Of a stretch of DNA of 64,000 bases, positions 18,578-34,387 are shown in pieces; positions within the stretch are counted from its first letter, which is position 1; every line of letters starts with the position of its first letter. The position numbers and the translations under genes are program-made. The stretch is taken from assembly GCF_016082275.1 (NCBI RefSeq), contig NZ_MOWM01000008.1, positions 49,933 through 113,932 of the forward strand, given 5' to 3'. The notes under the pieces were generated by a model, which ran no database searches, was not told where the DNA came from, and was given only the letters and a program-made list of their open reading frames with translations. The DNA is from Variovorax sp. E3 (GTDB lineage Bacteria; Pseudomonadota; Gammaproteobacteria; Burkholderiales; Burkholderiaceae_C).

Positions 18578-20722
18578 ATGGCACAGTGGCTGCGCGCTGC
18601 CGGGCTGGGTCTGCTGACCTTCGGCGCATTGGCCGTGGCCCATGCGCAAAACGCGATCGAGTCCGTGACCAGTTCGACGCAATCGGGCGCGGAAGTGATC
18701 CGGATCGACTTGTCGCAACCGCTCACGGCAGTGCCGGCCGGTTTCGCCGTGCAGACGCCCGCGCGCATCGCGCTGGACTTCCCGGGTGTCACGAATGCCA
18801 TCGGTCGGTCCGCCATCGAGGTGAACCAGGGCAACCTGCGTTCGGTCAACGTCGTCCAGGCCGGCGACCGCAGCCGCGTGGTGCTGAACCTGAAGCAGGC
18901 AACAGCCTACAAGGCTGAAATTCAAGGCAAGTCGTTGCTGGTCGTGCTTGAGCCCGTGGCCGGTGCGGCGCTTGCCGTCTCTGCTGCCACCACCTTTGCC
19001 GAGAATCGCAATCGCGACACGTTGCCGCTGAAGGACGTCGATTTCCGTCTCGGCTCCGACAACACCGGGCGCGTGATCGTCGACCTGGCCAACAACCAGG
19101 TGGGTGTCGACGTCAAGCAGCAAGGCAAGAACCTCATCGTCGAATTCACCAAGTCGACCTTGCCCGAAGGCCTGCGCCGCCGTCTCGACGTGGCCGACTT
19201 CGGCACGCCGGTCCAACTGATCACTTCGCAGCAGTCCGGCGACCGCGTTCGCATGACGATCGAGGCGAAGGGTGATTGGGAGCACAGCGCCTACCAGAGC
19301 GAAAACCAGTTCGTGGTCGAAATGCGGGCCCGCAAGGTCGATCCGACCAAGCTCACGCAAGGCGTCGGCTACAACGGTGAAAAGCTTTCGCTGAACTTCC
19401 AGAACATCGAAATCCGTTCGCTGCTGCAGGTGATCGCGGACTTCACGAACTTCAATATCGTGACCTCGGATTCGGTGAGTGGCGCGCTGACGCTTCGCCT
19501 GAAGGATGTGCCTTGGGACCAGGCGCTCGACATCATCATGCAGGCGAAGAACCTCGGCATGCGCAAGAACGGCTCCGTGCTGTGGATCGCGCCGAAGGAC
19601 GAAATCAATGCCAAGGAAAAGCTTGAGTTCGAAGCCAAGGCAACCATTGAAAATCTGGAGCCGGTGCGCACTCAGTCATTTCAACTCAACTACACCAAGG
19701 CCATTGTCATCGCACAGGGCTTGACCGGCACGGGCGCGTCCGCCGGCGGTGGGGGCGGCGGTAGCGGGGGCACGACTTCTCGCATCCTGAGCCCTCGTGG
19801 CAGTGTGATTGCGGAATCCCGTACGAATCAGCTGTTCGTCTCTGACATTCCGTCACGTCTTGCGCAGATTGCCGAACTGATCCAGAAATTGGACATCCCG
19901 GTCCGCCAGGTGCTGATTGAAGCCCGCATCGTCGAAGCGTCAGATACCTTCGGTAAGTCGCTCGGTGTCAAGCTGGGCGGTGGTGTGATCAATCGCAACA
20001 ACTCCCTTGGTACCTTTCCAACGGTCACTGGAGGGGGCTCCACGACGACGGTGACTAACGGCGTTGCCAATACAACCTCCACCAGTCCGAACGTCACATT
20101 CGGCTCGCCAACCAGCAGCAATTTCATCAACCTGCCAGCAACCGATCCGACCGGTAACAGTGCAAGCCCAGGCTCCTTCGCGTTCTCGCTGTTTAATTCG
20201 AGCTTCTCGCGCATGCTGAACCTCGAAATCTCGGCGCTCGAAGCCGACGGCAAGGGCAAGCTGGTGTCCAGCCCTCGCGTCATCACCGCCGACCAGACCA
20301 AGGCGCTGATCGAGCAGGGTGAAGAAATTCCTTACCAGCAGGCCACGTCCAGCGGCGCGACCTCCATCTCGTTCCGCAAGGCGGTCTTGAAGCTGGAAGT
20401 GACCCCGCAGATCACGCCCGAAGGCAACATCATCCTGACCCTGGACGTGAGCAAGGACGCCCGCGGCGTCAATACTTCGGCGGGTCCGGCCATCAACACC
20501 AAGCACGTGCAGACCGAAGTGCTGGTCGAGAACGGCGGCACGGTCGTCATCGGTGGTATCTTCGAACTCACCGAAACCAATGACGAATCGCGCGTGCCGG
20601 TGCTGGGTGAGGTGCCCTACCTGGGTGCACTGTTCCGCAAGCGCGAACGCATTGCCAACAAGACTGAAATGCTCGTCTTTATCACCCCGAAGATGATTAC
20701 CGACCGCAACGCCGCGCGCTGA
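18578..20722 (+). CDS. pilQ: Type IV pilus secretin PilQ
   Basis: Outer-membrane secretin through which the pilus passes. Domains in order: signal peptide (AAGLGLLTFGALAVAHA), two AMIN domains, STN/N0 (LLQVIADFTNFNIV), N1 domain (SRTNQLFVSDIPSRLAQIAE), and the secretin barrel ending in the conserved VPVLGEVPYLGALFR and LVFITPKMI. From the ATG at 18578 it has 714 residues. An ATG at 18558 overlaps the pilP stop in the coupled style of the operon; it would join this frame if one A were restored in the run at 18565-18569, giving MNQKKSTMAQ. I suspect that is the real start. A Gly-rich run near 19745 and a Ser/Thr/Asn-rich loop at 20020-20170 are variable secretin insertions. Confidence 0.93.
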   Translation: MAQWLRAAGLGLLTFGALAVAHAQNAIESVTSSTQSGAEVIRIDLSQPLTAVPAGFAVQTPARIALDFPGVTNAIGRSAIEVNQGNLRSVNVVQAGDRSRVVLNLKQATAYKAEIQGKSLLVVLEPVAGAALAVSAATTFAENRNRDTLPLKDVDFRLGSDNTGRVIVDLANNQVGVDVKQQGKNLIVEFTKSTLPEGLRRRLDVADFGTPVQLITSQQSGDRVRMTIEAKGDWEHSAYQSENQFVVEMRARKVDPTKLTQGVGYNGEKLSLNFQNIEIRSLLQVIADFTNFNIVTSDSVSGALTLRLKDVPWDQALDIIMQAKNLGMRKNGSVLWIAPKDEINAKEKLEFEAKATIENLEPVRTQSFQLNYTKAIVIAQGLTGTGASAGGGGGGSGGTTSRILSPRGSVIAESRTNQLFVSDIPSRLAQIAELIQKLDIPVRQVLIEARIVEASDTFGKSLGVKLGGGVINRNNSLGTFPTVTGGGSTTTVTNGVANTTSTSPNVTFGSPTSSNFINLPATDPTGNSASPGSFAFSLFNSSFSRMLNLEISALEADGKGKLVSSPRVITADQTKALIEQGEEIPYQQATSSGATSISFRKAVLKLEVTPQITPEGNIILTLDVSKDARGVNTSAGPAINTKHVQTEVLVENGGTVVIGGIFELTETNDESRVPVLGEVPYLGALFRKRERIANKTEMLVFITPKMITDRNAAR

Positions 20723-20745
20723 CGCGCGGGCGTAGCAGCCACCGC

Positions 20746-21293
20746 GTGGCGGTCGCACTCGTCGGTTTGCCCGGCGCCGGAAAATCCGCAGTGGGCCGGC
20801 GCCTGGGGATGCGGCTGGACGTTCCATTCATCGACACCGATCACGTGATCGAGCACCGCATCGGCTGCTCGATCCGTGATTATTTCGATCGGGAGGGAGA
20901 GGCCGCCTTCCGTGACCTCGAACAGACCGTGATCGCCGACCTGGCCGCCAATGCCCAGGGCGTGCTGGCCACCGGAGGCGGCGCGGTGCTGCGGGAAGCC
21001 AACCGCACCCAGCTGCGCGATCACTTCCATGTGATCTACCTGCGCTCCTCTCCCGAAGACCTGTTCCGGCGCCTGCGCCACGATGTCAAGCGCCCCCTGC
21101 TGCAGGTCGCGACCCCTTGGGCCGGCTGCGTGAACTGCACGACGCACGCGACCCGTTCTACCGGGAAACCGCCCATGACGTGGTCGACACCGGCCGTCCG
21201 TCCATCGCCATGCTCGTGAACATCATCGTGATGCAGCTCGAACTGGCCGGCATCGTCGAGCCGGGCGCGCACCCGGAAGAGCCCTCCGCCTGA
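20746..21293 (+). CDS. aroK: Shikimate kinase, broken by an apparent one-base loss
   Basis: Phosphorylates shikimate with ATP in aromatic amino acid synthesis. The P-loop is GLPGAGKS, the shikimate-binding Asp lies in FIDTD, and the conserved LATGGGAVL follows. It starts at GTG 20746. After LLQVA the frame breaks; restoring one G at about 21111 (GCGACC to GCGGACC) gives [19 protein letters not shown], the normal LID region, and a stop at 21291-21293, for 182 residues. It lies between pilQ and aroB, the usual place. Confidence 0.9.
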
Positions 21294-21327
21294 GCCGGCG
21301 TTGGCCGCAGCGCCTAAACTCGCTGCC

Positions 21328-22437
21328 ATGTCCTTGCCCGTACTTTCCGCTCCGCCAGAACGCGTCGACATCCAGCTCGGCGACCGCAGCTATCCGATCC
21401 TGATCGGTGCAGGGCTGCTCGATGACCCCGAGAGCTTTGCCGCCACGCCGGCCGCGGCTTCCGCCCTGATCGTCAGCAACACCACGGTGGCACCGCTGTA
21501 CGCGAAAGCGCTGCAGACCGCGCTGGCCGGCCGTTTCCGCACGGTGCACCTGCTCGAGCTGCCCGACGGCGAAGTGCACAAGAACCTGCAGACCCTGAAC
21601 CTGATCTTCGATTCCCTGCTGGGCCACGGCAGCGACCGCAAGACCGTGCTGTTCGCCCTCGGCGGCGGTGTGGTGGGCGACATGACGGGCTTCGCCGCCG
21701 CCAGCTACATGCGCGGCGTGCCCTTCGTCCAGGTGCCGACCACGCTGCTGGCGCAGGTCGATTCTTCGGTGGGCGGCAAGACGGCCATCAACCATCCGCT
21801 GGGCAAGAACATGATCGGCGCGTTCTACCAGCCGCAGCTCGTGGTCTGCGACCTGGGCACGCTGCAGACGCTGCCGCCGCGCGAACTCAGCGCCGGGCTG
21901 GCTGAAGTCATCAAGTACGGCCCGATTTACGACATGGCCTTCTTCGACTGGATCGAGGCCAACATCGAGGCGCTGACCGCGCGCGACCCCGCCGCGCTGG
22001 CCTACGCCGTCAAGCGCAGCTGCGAGATCAAGGCGCTGGTCGTCGGCCAGGACGAGCGCGAGACCGGCCTGCGCGCCATCCTCAATTTCGGCCACACCTT
22101 CGGTCACGCGATCGAGTCTGGCCTGGGCTACGGCGAATGGCTGCATGGCGAGGCCGTAGGGTGCGGCATGGTCATGGCGGCGCACCTGTCGCAGCGGCTC
22201 GGCGGCGTCGACGCGGCGTTCGTCGCACGCCTGACGCGCCTGATCGAGCGTGCCGGCCTGCCGATCATCGGCCCGGACCTGGGCGCGGAGCGCTACCTGG
22301 AACTGATGCGCGTCGACAAGAAGTCGGAAGCGGGCGAGATCCGCTTCGTGGTGATCGACAAGCCCGGCTCGGCCGCGGTCAGCAGCGCGCCCGACGCGCT
22401 CGTGCGCGAAGTGCTCGCGCAGTGCTGCGCGGGATGA
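21328..22437 (+). CDS. aroB: 3-dehydroquinate synthase
   Basis: NAD-dependent, zinc-dependent cyclase that turns DAHP into 3-dehydroquinate, second step of the shikimate pathway. 369 residues starting at ATG 21328. Visible motifs are the NAD-binding [13 protein letters not shown], the [15 protein letters not shown] loop, and the metal-binding [13 protein letters not shown] and WLHGEAV. It overlaps dgt by four bases (ATGA), so aroK-aroB-dgt form one unit. Confidence 0.95.
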   Translation: MSLPVLSAPPERVDIQLGDRSYPILIGAGLLDDPESFAATPAAASALIVSNTTVAPLYAKALQTALAGRFRTVHLLELPDGEVHKNLQTLNLIFDSLLGHGSDRKTVLFALGGGVVGDMTGFAAASYMRGVPFVQVPTTLLAQVDSSVGGKTAINHPLGKNMIGAFYQPQLVVCDLGTLQTLPPRELSAGLAEVIKYGPIYDMAFFDWIEANIEALTARDPAALAYAVKRSCEIKALVVGQDERETGLRAILNFGHTFGHAIESGLGYGEWLHGEAVGCGMVMAAHLSQRLGGVDAAFVARLTRLIERAGLPIIGPDLGAERYLELMRVDKKSEAGEIRFVVIDKPGSAAVSSAPDALVREVLAQCCAG

Positions 22438-23560
22438 GCCTCGCGGCCTACGCCTGCCAGCCCGCGCAGTCGCGCGGCAGGCGCCATGCCGAGCCGCCCG
22501 CGCCCACGCGCGACGCCTTCCAGCGCGACCGCGACCGCATCGTGCATTCCACGGCCTTCCGGCGGCTGGTCTACAAGACACAGGTCTTCCTGAACCACGA
22601 AGGCGACCTGTTCCGCACGCGGCTCACGCATTCGCTCGAAGTCGCCCAATTGGGTCGCTCGATCGCCCGCGCCTGCGCCTCAACGAAGACCTGGTCGAGG
22701 CGATCGCGCTGGCCCACGACCTGGGCCACACGCCCTTCGGCCACGCGGGCCAGGACGCGCTCAATGCCTGCATGGCCGACCATGGCGGCTTCGAGCACAA
22801 CCTGCAGAGCCTGCGCGTGGTCGATGCGCTGGAGCACCGCTATCCGCAGTACGACGGCCTGAACCTCAGCTTCGAGACGCGCGAGGGCATCCTCAAGCAC
22901 TGCTCGCGCGCCAATGCCGAGCGCCTGGAAGCGGCCGAGCCGCACGCGTGGCCCGGCGTTTCCTGGACCGCACACAGCCGGCGCTCGAGGCGCAGCTGTG
23001 CAACCTGGCCGACGCCATTGCCTACAACGCGCACGACATCGACGACGCGTGCGCTCCGGGCTCATCAGCGTCGAACAGCTCAGTGAAGTGGAGCTGTTCG
23101 AGCGCTATCGCCGCGAGGCGCTTGCCGAGTACCCGCAGCTGGAAGGCCGCCGCGTGCTCTACGAGACCATCCGGCGCATGCTCAGCGCGCAGGTCTACGA
23201 CGTGATCGACGCGACCCGCGCGGCGATCGAAACCCTGGCGCCCGCCGATGCGGATGCCGTGCGCATGGCGCCGCCGCTCGTCGCTTTCAGCGAGACGATG
23301 CAGGCGCAATCCGAAGCGCTCAAGCGCTTCCTCTTCCGCAACCTCTACCGCCACCCGCAGGCACGCAGACCACCGACCAGGCGCAGCAAGTCGTGCGCGA
23401 GCTGTTCGACGCGTACATCGAGCGCGGCGGCGAAATGCCCGCCTCGTACGCCGAGCGCCGCGACAGGCCCCGCGCCGTGGCCGACTACATCGCCGGCATG
23501 ACCGATCGCTTCGCCGTGCGCGAGCACGAGAGGCTCACCGGACGGCGGGGCATCGCGTGA
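22434..23560 (+). CDS. dgt: Deoxyguanosinetriphosphate triphosphohydrolase-like protein, frame broken four times
   Basis: HD-domain dNTP triphosphohydrolase. The pieces in order are [30 protein letters not shown] (HD His in THSLE), [15 protein letters not shown] (HD motif), [12 protein letters not shown], and the C-terminal [16 protein letters not shown]. They lie in three frames. Single missing bases near 22672, 22946, 23047 and 23362 reconnect them into about 376 residues. Two of the four breaks are the same change, ACGGCGT read as ACGCGT. Four independent breaks in 1.1 kb, with every motif otherwise intact, point to sequence errors rather than decay. Confidence 0.85.
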
Positions 23561-24807
23561 GCCAGGCGGAGCGCCCCCGCGTGCCTGTCGCCGTTTTCGC
23601 CGTCCTGCTGGGCGGTGTCAGCGGCGCGCTGCACCTGGGCAAGCTGCCGCCCGCCGTGCCGGCATTGCAGGCGTCGCTCGGCATCGGGCTGGTCGAGGCG
23701 GGGTTCCTGCTGTCGCTGGTGCAGGTCGCGAGCATGACGCTGGGGCTGATTGCTGGTCTGGCGGCCGACACCATCGGCCTGCGGCGCAGCATGCTGACGG
23801 GGCTGGTGGTGCTGACGGTCGCCAGCTTGCTGGGTGGCCTGGTCGGCAGCGGTGGCTCGGGTGCCCATGCCGTGCAATGGCTGCTCGTGCTGCGTGCCGT
23901 GGAGGGCGTCGGCTTCTTGCTGACGGTCATGCCCGGGCCGGGGCTGATCCGTGCATTGACCCCGCCGGGCGCCGACAAGGCCGCATTGGGGTTGTGGGGC
24001 GCCTACATGCCGCTCGGCGTCGCCTTTGCGCTGCTGGTGGGGCCGGCCCTGATCGCCTGGGGCGGCTGGCCGGACTGGTGGTGGGCGCTCTCGGTCGTCT
24101 CGGCGGTGGCTGCCCTCTGGCTGCGGCTCGCCGTGCCCGCAGACAGGCTTCGCCCGGCCGCGACAGGCAATGCCGCCGGGGCGTGGTCGTCCCGCCTGCG
24201 CGCCACGGTGGGCGCGCGCGCGCTGGCTGATCGCGCTGACCTTTGCCGTCTACTCGGCCCAATGGATGGCCGTGATCGGTTTTCTCCCTGCCATCTACGC
24301 CGGCGCGGTGTGCCGGCCGGCTGGAACGCGGTGCTGACCGCGCTGGCCGCCGCCATGAACATCGTCGGCAACATCGCGGGCGGCCGTTGGCTGCAGCGCG
24401 GCGTGGCGCCCGAGCGGCTGCTGCAATGGGGGTTCCTCACGATGGCGCTGGGCGGCGTCGCGGCTTTCGCGCAAGCGGGGCAGGGCGCCGAGGCGCTGAG
24501 CCTTCCGCCTGTGTTGCGCTACGTGGCGGTCTGTGCCTTTTCCCTGGGCGGTGGCATGGTGCCGGCGACGTTGTTCCTGCTGGGCGTGCGGTTCGCGCCC
24601 GGGCCCACCACCGTTTCCACCACGGTCGGCCTGATGCAGCAGGCCTCGTCGCTGGGCCAGTTCCTGGCGCCACCGGCCGTCGCCTGGGTGGCCCACCGCG
24701 TCGGCGGCTGGCATTGGACCTGGACGGCCACGCTGGCCTGCTCGCTGGTCGGCATGGCGATCGCGCGGCGCCTGGGGCGGATTCGCCCTGCGGCGGAGAT
24801 GGCATGA
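23557..24807 (+). CDS. Major facilitator superfamily transporter, internal frame excursion
   Basis: A 12-helix MFS permease, about 417 residues after correction, starting at a GTG that overlaps the dgt stop. Similar to CynX/NimT-type or other uncharacterised DHA1 carriers; the substrate is not evident. The segment 24213-24305 reads sensibly only one frame over (WLIALTFAVYSAQWMAVIG). It is entered at a GCGCGCGCGC run near 24213 (probable loss of one GC unit) and left near 24307 where one G of GGG is missing. The net change is three bases, so the ORF stays open and the damage is easily overlooked. Confidence 0.78.
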   Translation: MSQAERPRVPVAVFAVLLGGVSGALHLGKLPPAVPALQASLGIGLVEAGFLLSLVQVASMTLGLIAGLAADTIGLRRSMLTGLVVLTVASLLGGLVGSGGSGAHAVQWLLVLRAVEGVGFLLTVMPGPGLIRALTPPGADKAALGLWGAYMPLGVAFALLVGPALIAWGGWPDWWWALSVVSAVAALWLRLAVPADRLRPAATGNAAGAWSSRLRATVGARALADRADLCRLLGPMDGRDRFSPCHLRRRGVPAGWNAVLTALAAAMNIVGNIAGGRWLQRGVAPERLLQWGFLTMALGGVAAFAQAGQGAEALSLPPVLRYVAVCAFSLGGGMVPATLFLLGVRFAPGPTTVSTTVGLMQQASSLGQFLAPPAVAWVAHRVGGWHWTWTATLACSLVGMAIARRLGRIRPAAEMA

Positions 24808-25379
24808 CCGGCCCGGCGACAATCGGCCCCGCGCAGGCCGAAGCCGACACGCGGCGCTGGCTGGAGCGCGCGGTGATCGGCCTCAACCTGTGCCCGTTCG
24901 CAAAAGCCGTGCATGTGAAGGCGCAGATCCATTACGCCGTGTACGAGCCGGCCGAAGACGCCGGCCTGATGGACGCGCTTCTGGCCGAGGCCACGGCACT
25001 CGCTGCGCTCGACGCCTCCGTGCGCGACACCACCCTTTTGATGGCACCCAACACCTTGGCGGATTTTCTGGACTTCAACGATTTCACGGCGCGAGCCGAA
25101 CGCCGGCTTGCGCGCGCCGGCTTCGACGGCGTGTTCCAGCTCGCCAGCTTTCACCCGTCGTTCCAGTTCGCCGGCACCGAAGCCGACGACATCGGCAACG
25201 CCACCAACCGCGCGCCGTACCCGACGCTGCACCTGCTGCGCGAAGACAGCGTGAGCCGCGCGGTCGAGGCGTTTCCCGACGCGCAAGACATCTTCGAACG
25301 CAACATCGAGACGCTCGAAGCGCTGGGCCCCGCGGGCTGGGCGGCACTCGACGTCGGCCCCGGGAGCGCCAAGCCATGA
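24804..25379 (+). CDS. DUF1415 family protein
   Basis: A 191-residue cytoplasmic protein of unknown function. The features I associate with DUF1415 are the opening WLERAVIGLNLCPFAKAV, the central FLDFNDF, and the QLASFHPSFQFAGT and TNRAPYPTLHLLRE segments. It is coupled by four-base overlaps to the MFS gene before it and the methyltransferase after it. Confidence 0.8.
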   Translation: MTGPATIGPAQAEADTRRWLERAVIGLNLCPFAKAVHVKAQIHYAVYEPAEDAGLMDALLAEATALAALDASVRDTTLLMAPNTLADFLDFNDFTARAERRLARAGFDGVFQLASFHPSFQFAGTEADDIGNATNRAPYPTLHLLREDSVSRAVEAFPDAQDIFERNIETLEALGPAGWAALDVGPGSAKP

Positions 25380-26263
25380 ACACGAAATTCGCGGCCAAGA
25401 CCGCGGTGAAGACGAACAAGGTCGCCAAGGCCGACGCCGAACTGGCCGAGGTGCTGAAGCCGGGCCAGTCCGTCGAGCTGCTGAAAGAGCTGCACATCCT
25501 CACCCGCGAGGGCCGGCTCAACCAGGACTCGCGGCGCAAGCTCAAGCAGGTCTACCACCTGTTCCAGTTCATCGAGCAACTGCTGCGCGAGCTGCCGGAA
25601 GAGGGCGCGGGCGCCACGCTGGCCGACCATGGCGCGGGGAAGTCGTACCTCGGCTTCATCATCTACGACCTGTTCTTCCGCGCGCGGCAGGGCGGGCATG
25701 TCTACGGCATCGAAACGCGCGCCGAGCTGGTCGAGCGCTCGCGGGCATTGGCACAGCGGCTGGGTTTCGGGCGCATGTCGTTCCTGAACCTCACCGTGGC
25801 CGAGTCGGCGCAAGCGAGCGAATTGCCGGCGCAGATCGACGTCGTCACCGCGCTGCATGCCTGCGACACGGCCACTGACGACGCGATCGCCTTCGGCCTT
25901 GCGAAGAAGGCGCGCTGCATGGTGCTGGTGCCCTGCTGCCAGGCCGAGGTCGCGGCCTGCCTGCGCGAGACCAAGGCGCTGGCGCTTTCGCGCACGCCGC
26001 TGGCCGAGCTGTGGCGCCATCCGCTGCACACGCGCGAAATCGGCAGCCAGCTCACCAACGTGCTGCGCTGCCTGTTCCTCGAAGCCAACGGCTACAGCGT
26101 GACCGTCACCGAGCTGGTCGGCTGGGAGCACAGCATGAAGAACGAGCTGATCCTGGCGCGCTACACCGGCCAGCGCAAGGCGAGTGCGGCGACACGGCTG
26201 GGCGAGCTGCTGTCGCAGTTCGGGCTCGACGCGCTGGGCGACACGCGCTTCAAGCTGGGCTGA
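25376..26263 (+). CDS. Class I SAM-dependent methyltransferase (Methyltransf_32-like)
   Basis: A 295-residue protein. After a Lys/Ala-rich N-terminus and a helical domain, it has an SAM-binding loop of the type LADHGAGKSYLGF, an acidic ribose-binding position in YGIETRAELVERS, and a late ALHACDTATDDAI plus VPCCQ motif. That set matches the Methyltransf_32 family, often described as RNA/protein methyltransferase-like; the target is unknown. Its ATG overlaps the stop of the DUF1415 gene. Confidence 0.75.
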   Translation: MNTKFAAKTAVKTNKVAKADAELAEVLKPGQSVELLKELHILTREGRLNQDSRRKLKQVYHLFQFIEQLLRELPEEGAGATLADHGAGKSYLGFIIYDLFFRARQGGHVYGIETRAELVERSRALAQRLGFGRMSFLNLTVAESAQASELPAQIDVVTALHACDTATDDAIAFGLAKKARCMVLVPCCQAEVAACLRETKALALSRTPLAELWRHPLHTREIGSQLTNVLRCLFLEANGYSVTVTELVGWEHSMKNELILARYTGQRKASAATRLGELLSQFGLDALGDTRFKLG

Positions 26264-26278
26264 GTCCGCCGGCCGCCC

Positions 26279-26985
26279 TTACGCCGGGCGGGAGGCGAGC
26301 AACGCGGCCAGGTCGTCCCGCGTGGGCCACGTCACCGTCTTCCACGGGCTGCGTTCGCTCGCGAGCAGCTTTTCCGTCACCGAGGCCAGCAGCTTGCGCC
26401 CGACGAAATTGCTGCCCGGCGCCTCGCGCTCGCCCAGTAGGAAGCTGCGGGCGTAGTCGTCCCAGCCGCTGAAGCGCTCGATCGCCAGTTCGACCGCTGG
26501 CACCAGCCATTCGAGCGCTTTTGTGGGTTCGACATGGCCCACGGCCGCCGCGCCCGTGGCGAGGTGGGCGGCGCGGCCGATCCAGAGCGCCAGGTCGCCG
26601 TCATTGGCCTGCGTGGCGAGCTCGCCGACGATCGTCGCCACCGTGGCCTCCGCACTCTCTTCGTCCGTGACCGAAAAATCGCGGTCCAGCAGTTTCTTCC
26701 AGGGGGCGATCTCTTTTCGGGGATGCCGATGCACAGCAGGTGCACCGCGCTGCGCTTCATTTCCTCGGCATCCCGCAGGTCGGACGCGAAGGTCTCGCGG
26801 TACACGGCGGCCAGCGCCACGGCAAAGTTCTCGAAGCGGGACGAGGCCGCGAGCCGGGCCTCCAGCGGGGCATTGCCCTCCTGCTGCTTGGCCTCGCGTT
26901 CGGCGGCTTCCTGCGCCAGTTCGGCCTTTCCCTCCGCCATCCCTTCCTTCACCGAGTCGATCAATTCCTTGAAAAGCTTGAACAT
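26279..26985 (-). CDS. DUF1266 domain protein, broken by an apparent one-base loss
   Basis: A cytoplasmic protein of about 235 residues beginning at ATG 26985 (MFKLFKELIDSVKEGM, an amphipathic, charged N-terminus). The C-terminal half contains the DUF1266 hallmark FSGWDDYARSFLLGERE. The two halves lie in different frames; restoring one T (plus strand) in the TTTT run at 26713-26717 joins GIPE to KEIAPWKKLLDRDF. Function unknown. It ends 15 bases past the convergent methyltransferase. Confidence 0.7.
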
Positions 26986-27061
26986 TCGCGGTTCCCTCCA
27001 GGTATTTGTAAACGGGCCGCTTAGGATACAAGTCTCGAGCGTCAACCCAACCCATGGCCCC

Positions 27062-27756
27062 ATGGCCCGTCTCCCCCGTCTCACACTGGCCGACATGCCG
27101 CACCACGTGATCCAGCGCGGCAACAACCGCCAGCCGATCTTCGTGGACCGGGCGGACCACGAAAAGCTGCTCGCCCTGCTGGCCGAGAACGCCGTGCGCT
27201 TCGGCGTCGCGCTGCACGCCTATGTGCTGATGGACAACCACTTCCACCTGCTGGCCACGCCCAGCAGCACCACCGGCCTGCCGCAGTTCATGCAATCGGT
27301 GGGGCGCAGCTACGTGCGCTACTTCACGACCGCCACGGTCGCAGCGGCACCCTGTGGGAAGGGCGCTACAGGTCGACGCTGATCCAGACCGATCGCTACC
27401 TGCTGACCTGCATGGCCTACATCGACCTGAACCCGGTGCGCGCCGGCATGGCGGTCGATGCGCGCGACTTCCCGTGGTCCAGCCACGGCCACTACGCCGG
27501 CCTGCGGCACGACAAGCTGCTGACGCCGCACCCGCTGTACTGGGAGCTGGGCAATACGCCGTTTGCGCGTGAGGCCGCCTACGTCGAGTTGGTGCGCGGC
27601 GGCGTGCGAACGGCCGATCAGGCCACGCTGACCGAGGCCACGCTGCGTGGTTGGGCGGCCGGCGACGAAGATTTTCTGGGGACGCTGCAGAAGTCCACGG
27701 AGCGTCGCGTGGTCAAAGCCAAGGCCGGCCGGCCGCCTTCCAGCGGTACTTCCTGA
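27062..27756 (+). CDS. REP-associated tyrosine transposase (Y1/IS200-like), broken by an apparent one-base loss
   Basis: Single-strand DNA transposase of the Y1 HUH type. Visible are MPHHVIQRGNNRQPIF at the start, the HUH pair in MDNHFHLL, the catalytic tyrosine in SYVRYF, and YIDLNPVRAG, all hallmarks of the REP-associated branch (RAYT). The frame breaks at TTCACGACC near 27325; restoring one A gives YFNDRHGRSGTLWEGRYRS and 231 residues. No IS-type ends flank it, as usual for RAYTs. This branch is known to act on palindromic intergenic repeats, five copies of which occur later in the window. Confidence 0.85.
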
Positions 27757-27820
27757 GCGCAGGGCGGCGCCAAGCCTTTGCCTGCAAAGGATCTTTTGCT
27801 CGCATTTTTAATGTGTCCCT

Positions 27821-27855
27821 AATTAAATTCCGATAAGAAAACTCAACATTTAATT
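27821..27855. repeat. AT-rich inverted repeat downstream of the transposase
   Basis: AATTAAAT (27821-27828) and ATTTAATT (27848-27855) are inverted copies separated by 19 bases and followed by TCGAATCTGACCCC. I recall that motifs like AATTCGAATCTGACCCC recur beside Y1 transposase genes in other proteobacteria, but that could not be checked here. It may be the recognition or end structure of the element. Confidence 0.45.
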
Positions 27856-27879
27856 CGAATCTGACCCCTATTAAAGTGT

Positions 27880-27908
27880 TTGGCATTCTTTGTGCATCGC
27901 AATATGCT
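27880..27908 (+). promoter_or_regulatory. Candidate sigma-70 promoter for gltB
   Basis: TTGGCA (27880-27885) and TATGCT (27903-27908) are exactly 17 bases apart; matches to consensus are five of six and four of six. Transcription would begin about 27 bases before the gltB ATG. It is the best-looking sigma-70 site in the window, lying inside the AT-rich tail of the transposase. Confidence 0.5.
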
Positions 27909-27941
27909 CCCTTTCCCTGCGAAAACTGAAGGAGCGCGCCC

Positions 27942-32680
<4,739 letters not shown>

Positions 32681-32744
32681 AGATCAACCAAAACACAAAA
32701 GAAGCCCCAGTCGCACCTCACTCTTGAAACCGTCACATCCCTTT

Positions 32745-32838
32745 GGGGAAACATCGCGGAACCGGCTTTGCCGGGCCGCAGATGTTGCCCCCTTGAGGGG
32801 GAGGCGGCGACACGAAGTGAGCAAGCAACGGGGGTGTG
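32745..32838 (+). repeat. Palindromic intergenic repeat, copy 1 (between gltB and gltD)
   Basis: Contains, in order, CCGGCTTTGCCGG (perfect inverted repeat), TTGCCCCCTTGAGGGGG (CCCCCTTGAGGGGG stem) and GCGACACGAAGTG. The same modules occur in reverse orientation at 38421 and 40297 and as a tandem pair at 56891. It sits inside the gltB-gltD operon, where its stems could modulate the ratio of the two transcripts. Confidence 0.8.
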
Positions 32839-32850
32839 AAAGGATTCACG

Positions 32851-34327
<1,477 letters not shown>

Positions 34328-34387
34328 TTTTTGTTTCAATTTCGGAGCGCTCGCGCGGCCCCGTTATCATCCGCTGCAAAACCGCAT

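Larger units (their letters stand above)
27757..27941. other. AT-rich region between the transposase and gltB
   Basis: 185 bases without a gene, sharply AT-richer than the surroundings (line 27841 is 23 of 60 G+C by hand count). It contains an inverted repeat, the motif TCGAATCTGACCCC at about 27855-27868, and a promoter-like pair just before gltB. A gltB ribosome site (GAAGGAG) sits at 27927-27933. Confidence 0.6.

Noticed and set aside
22434..23560. Reading dgt as a true pseudogene
   Set aside because: All motifs survive in order, and the four breaks share the loss signature seen across the window in essential genes; sequence error is simpler.
23248..24807. A 519-residue fusion of dgt C-terminus and MFS transporter
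   Set aside because: The upstream part of the open frame is out-of-frame dgt sequence. The transporter has its own GTG start in the overlap at 23557.
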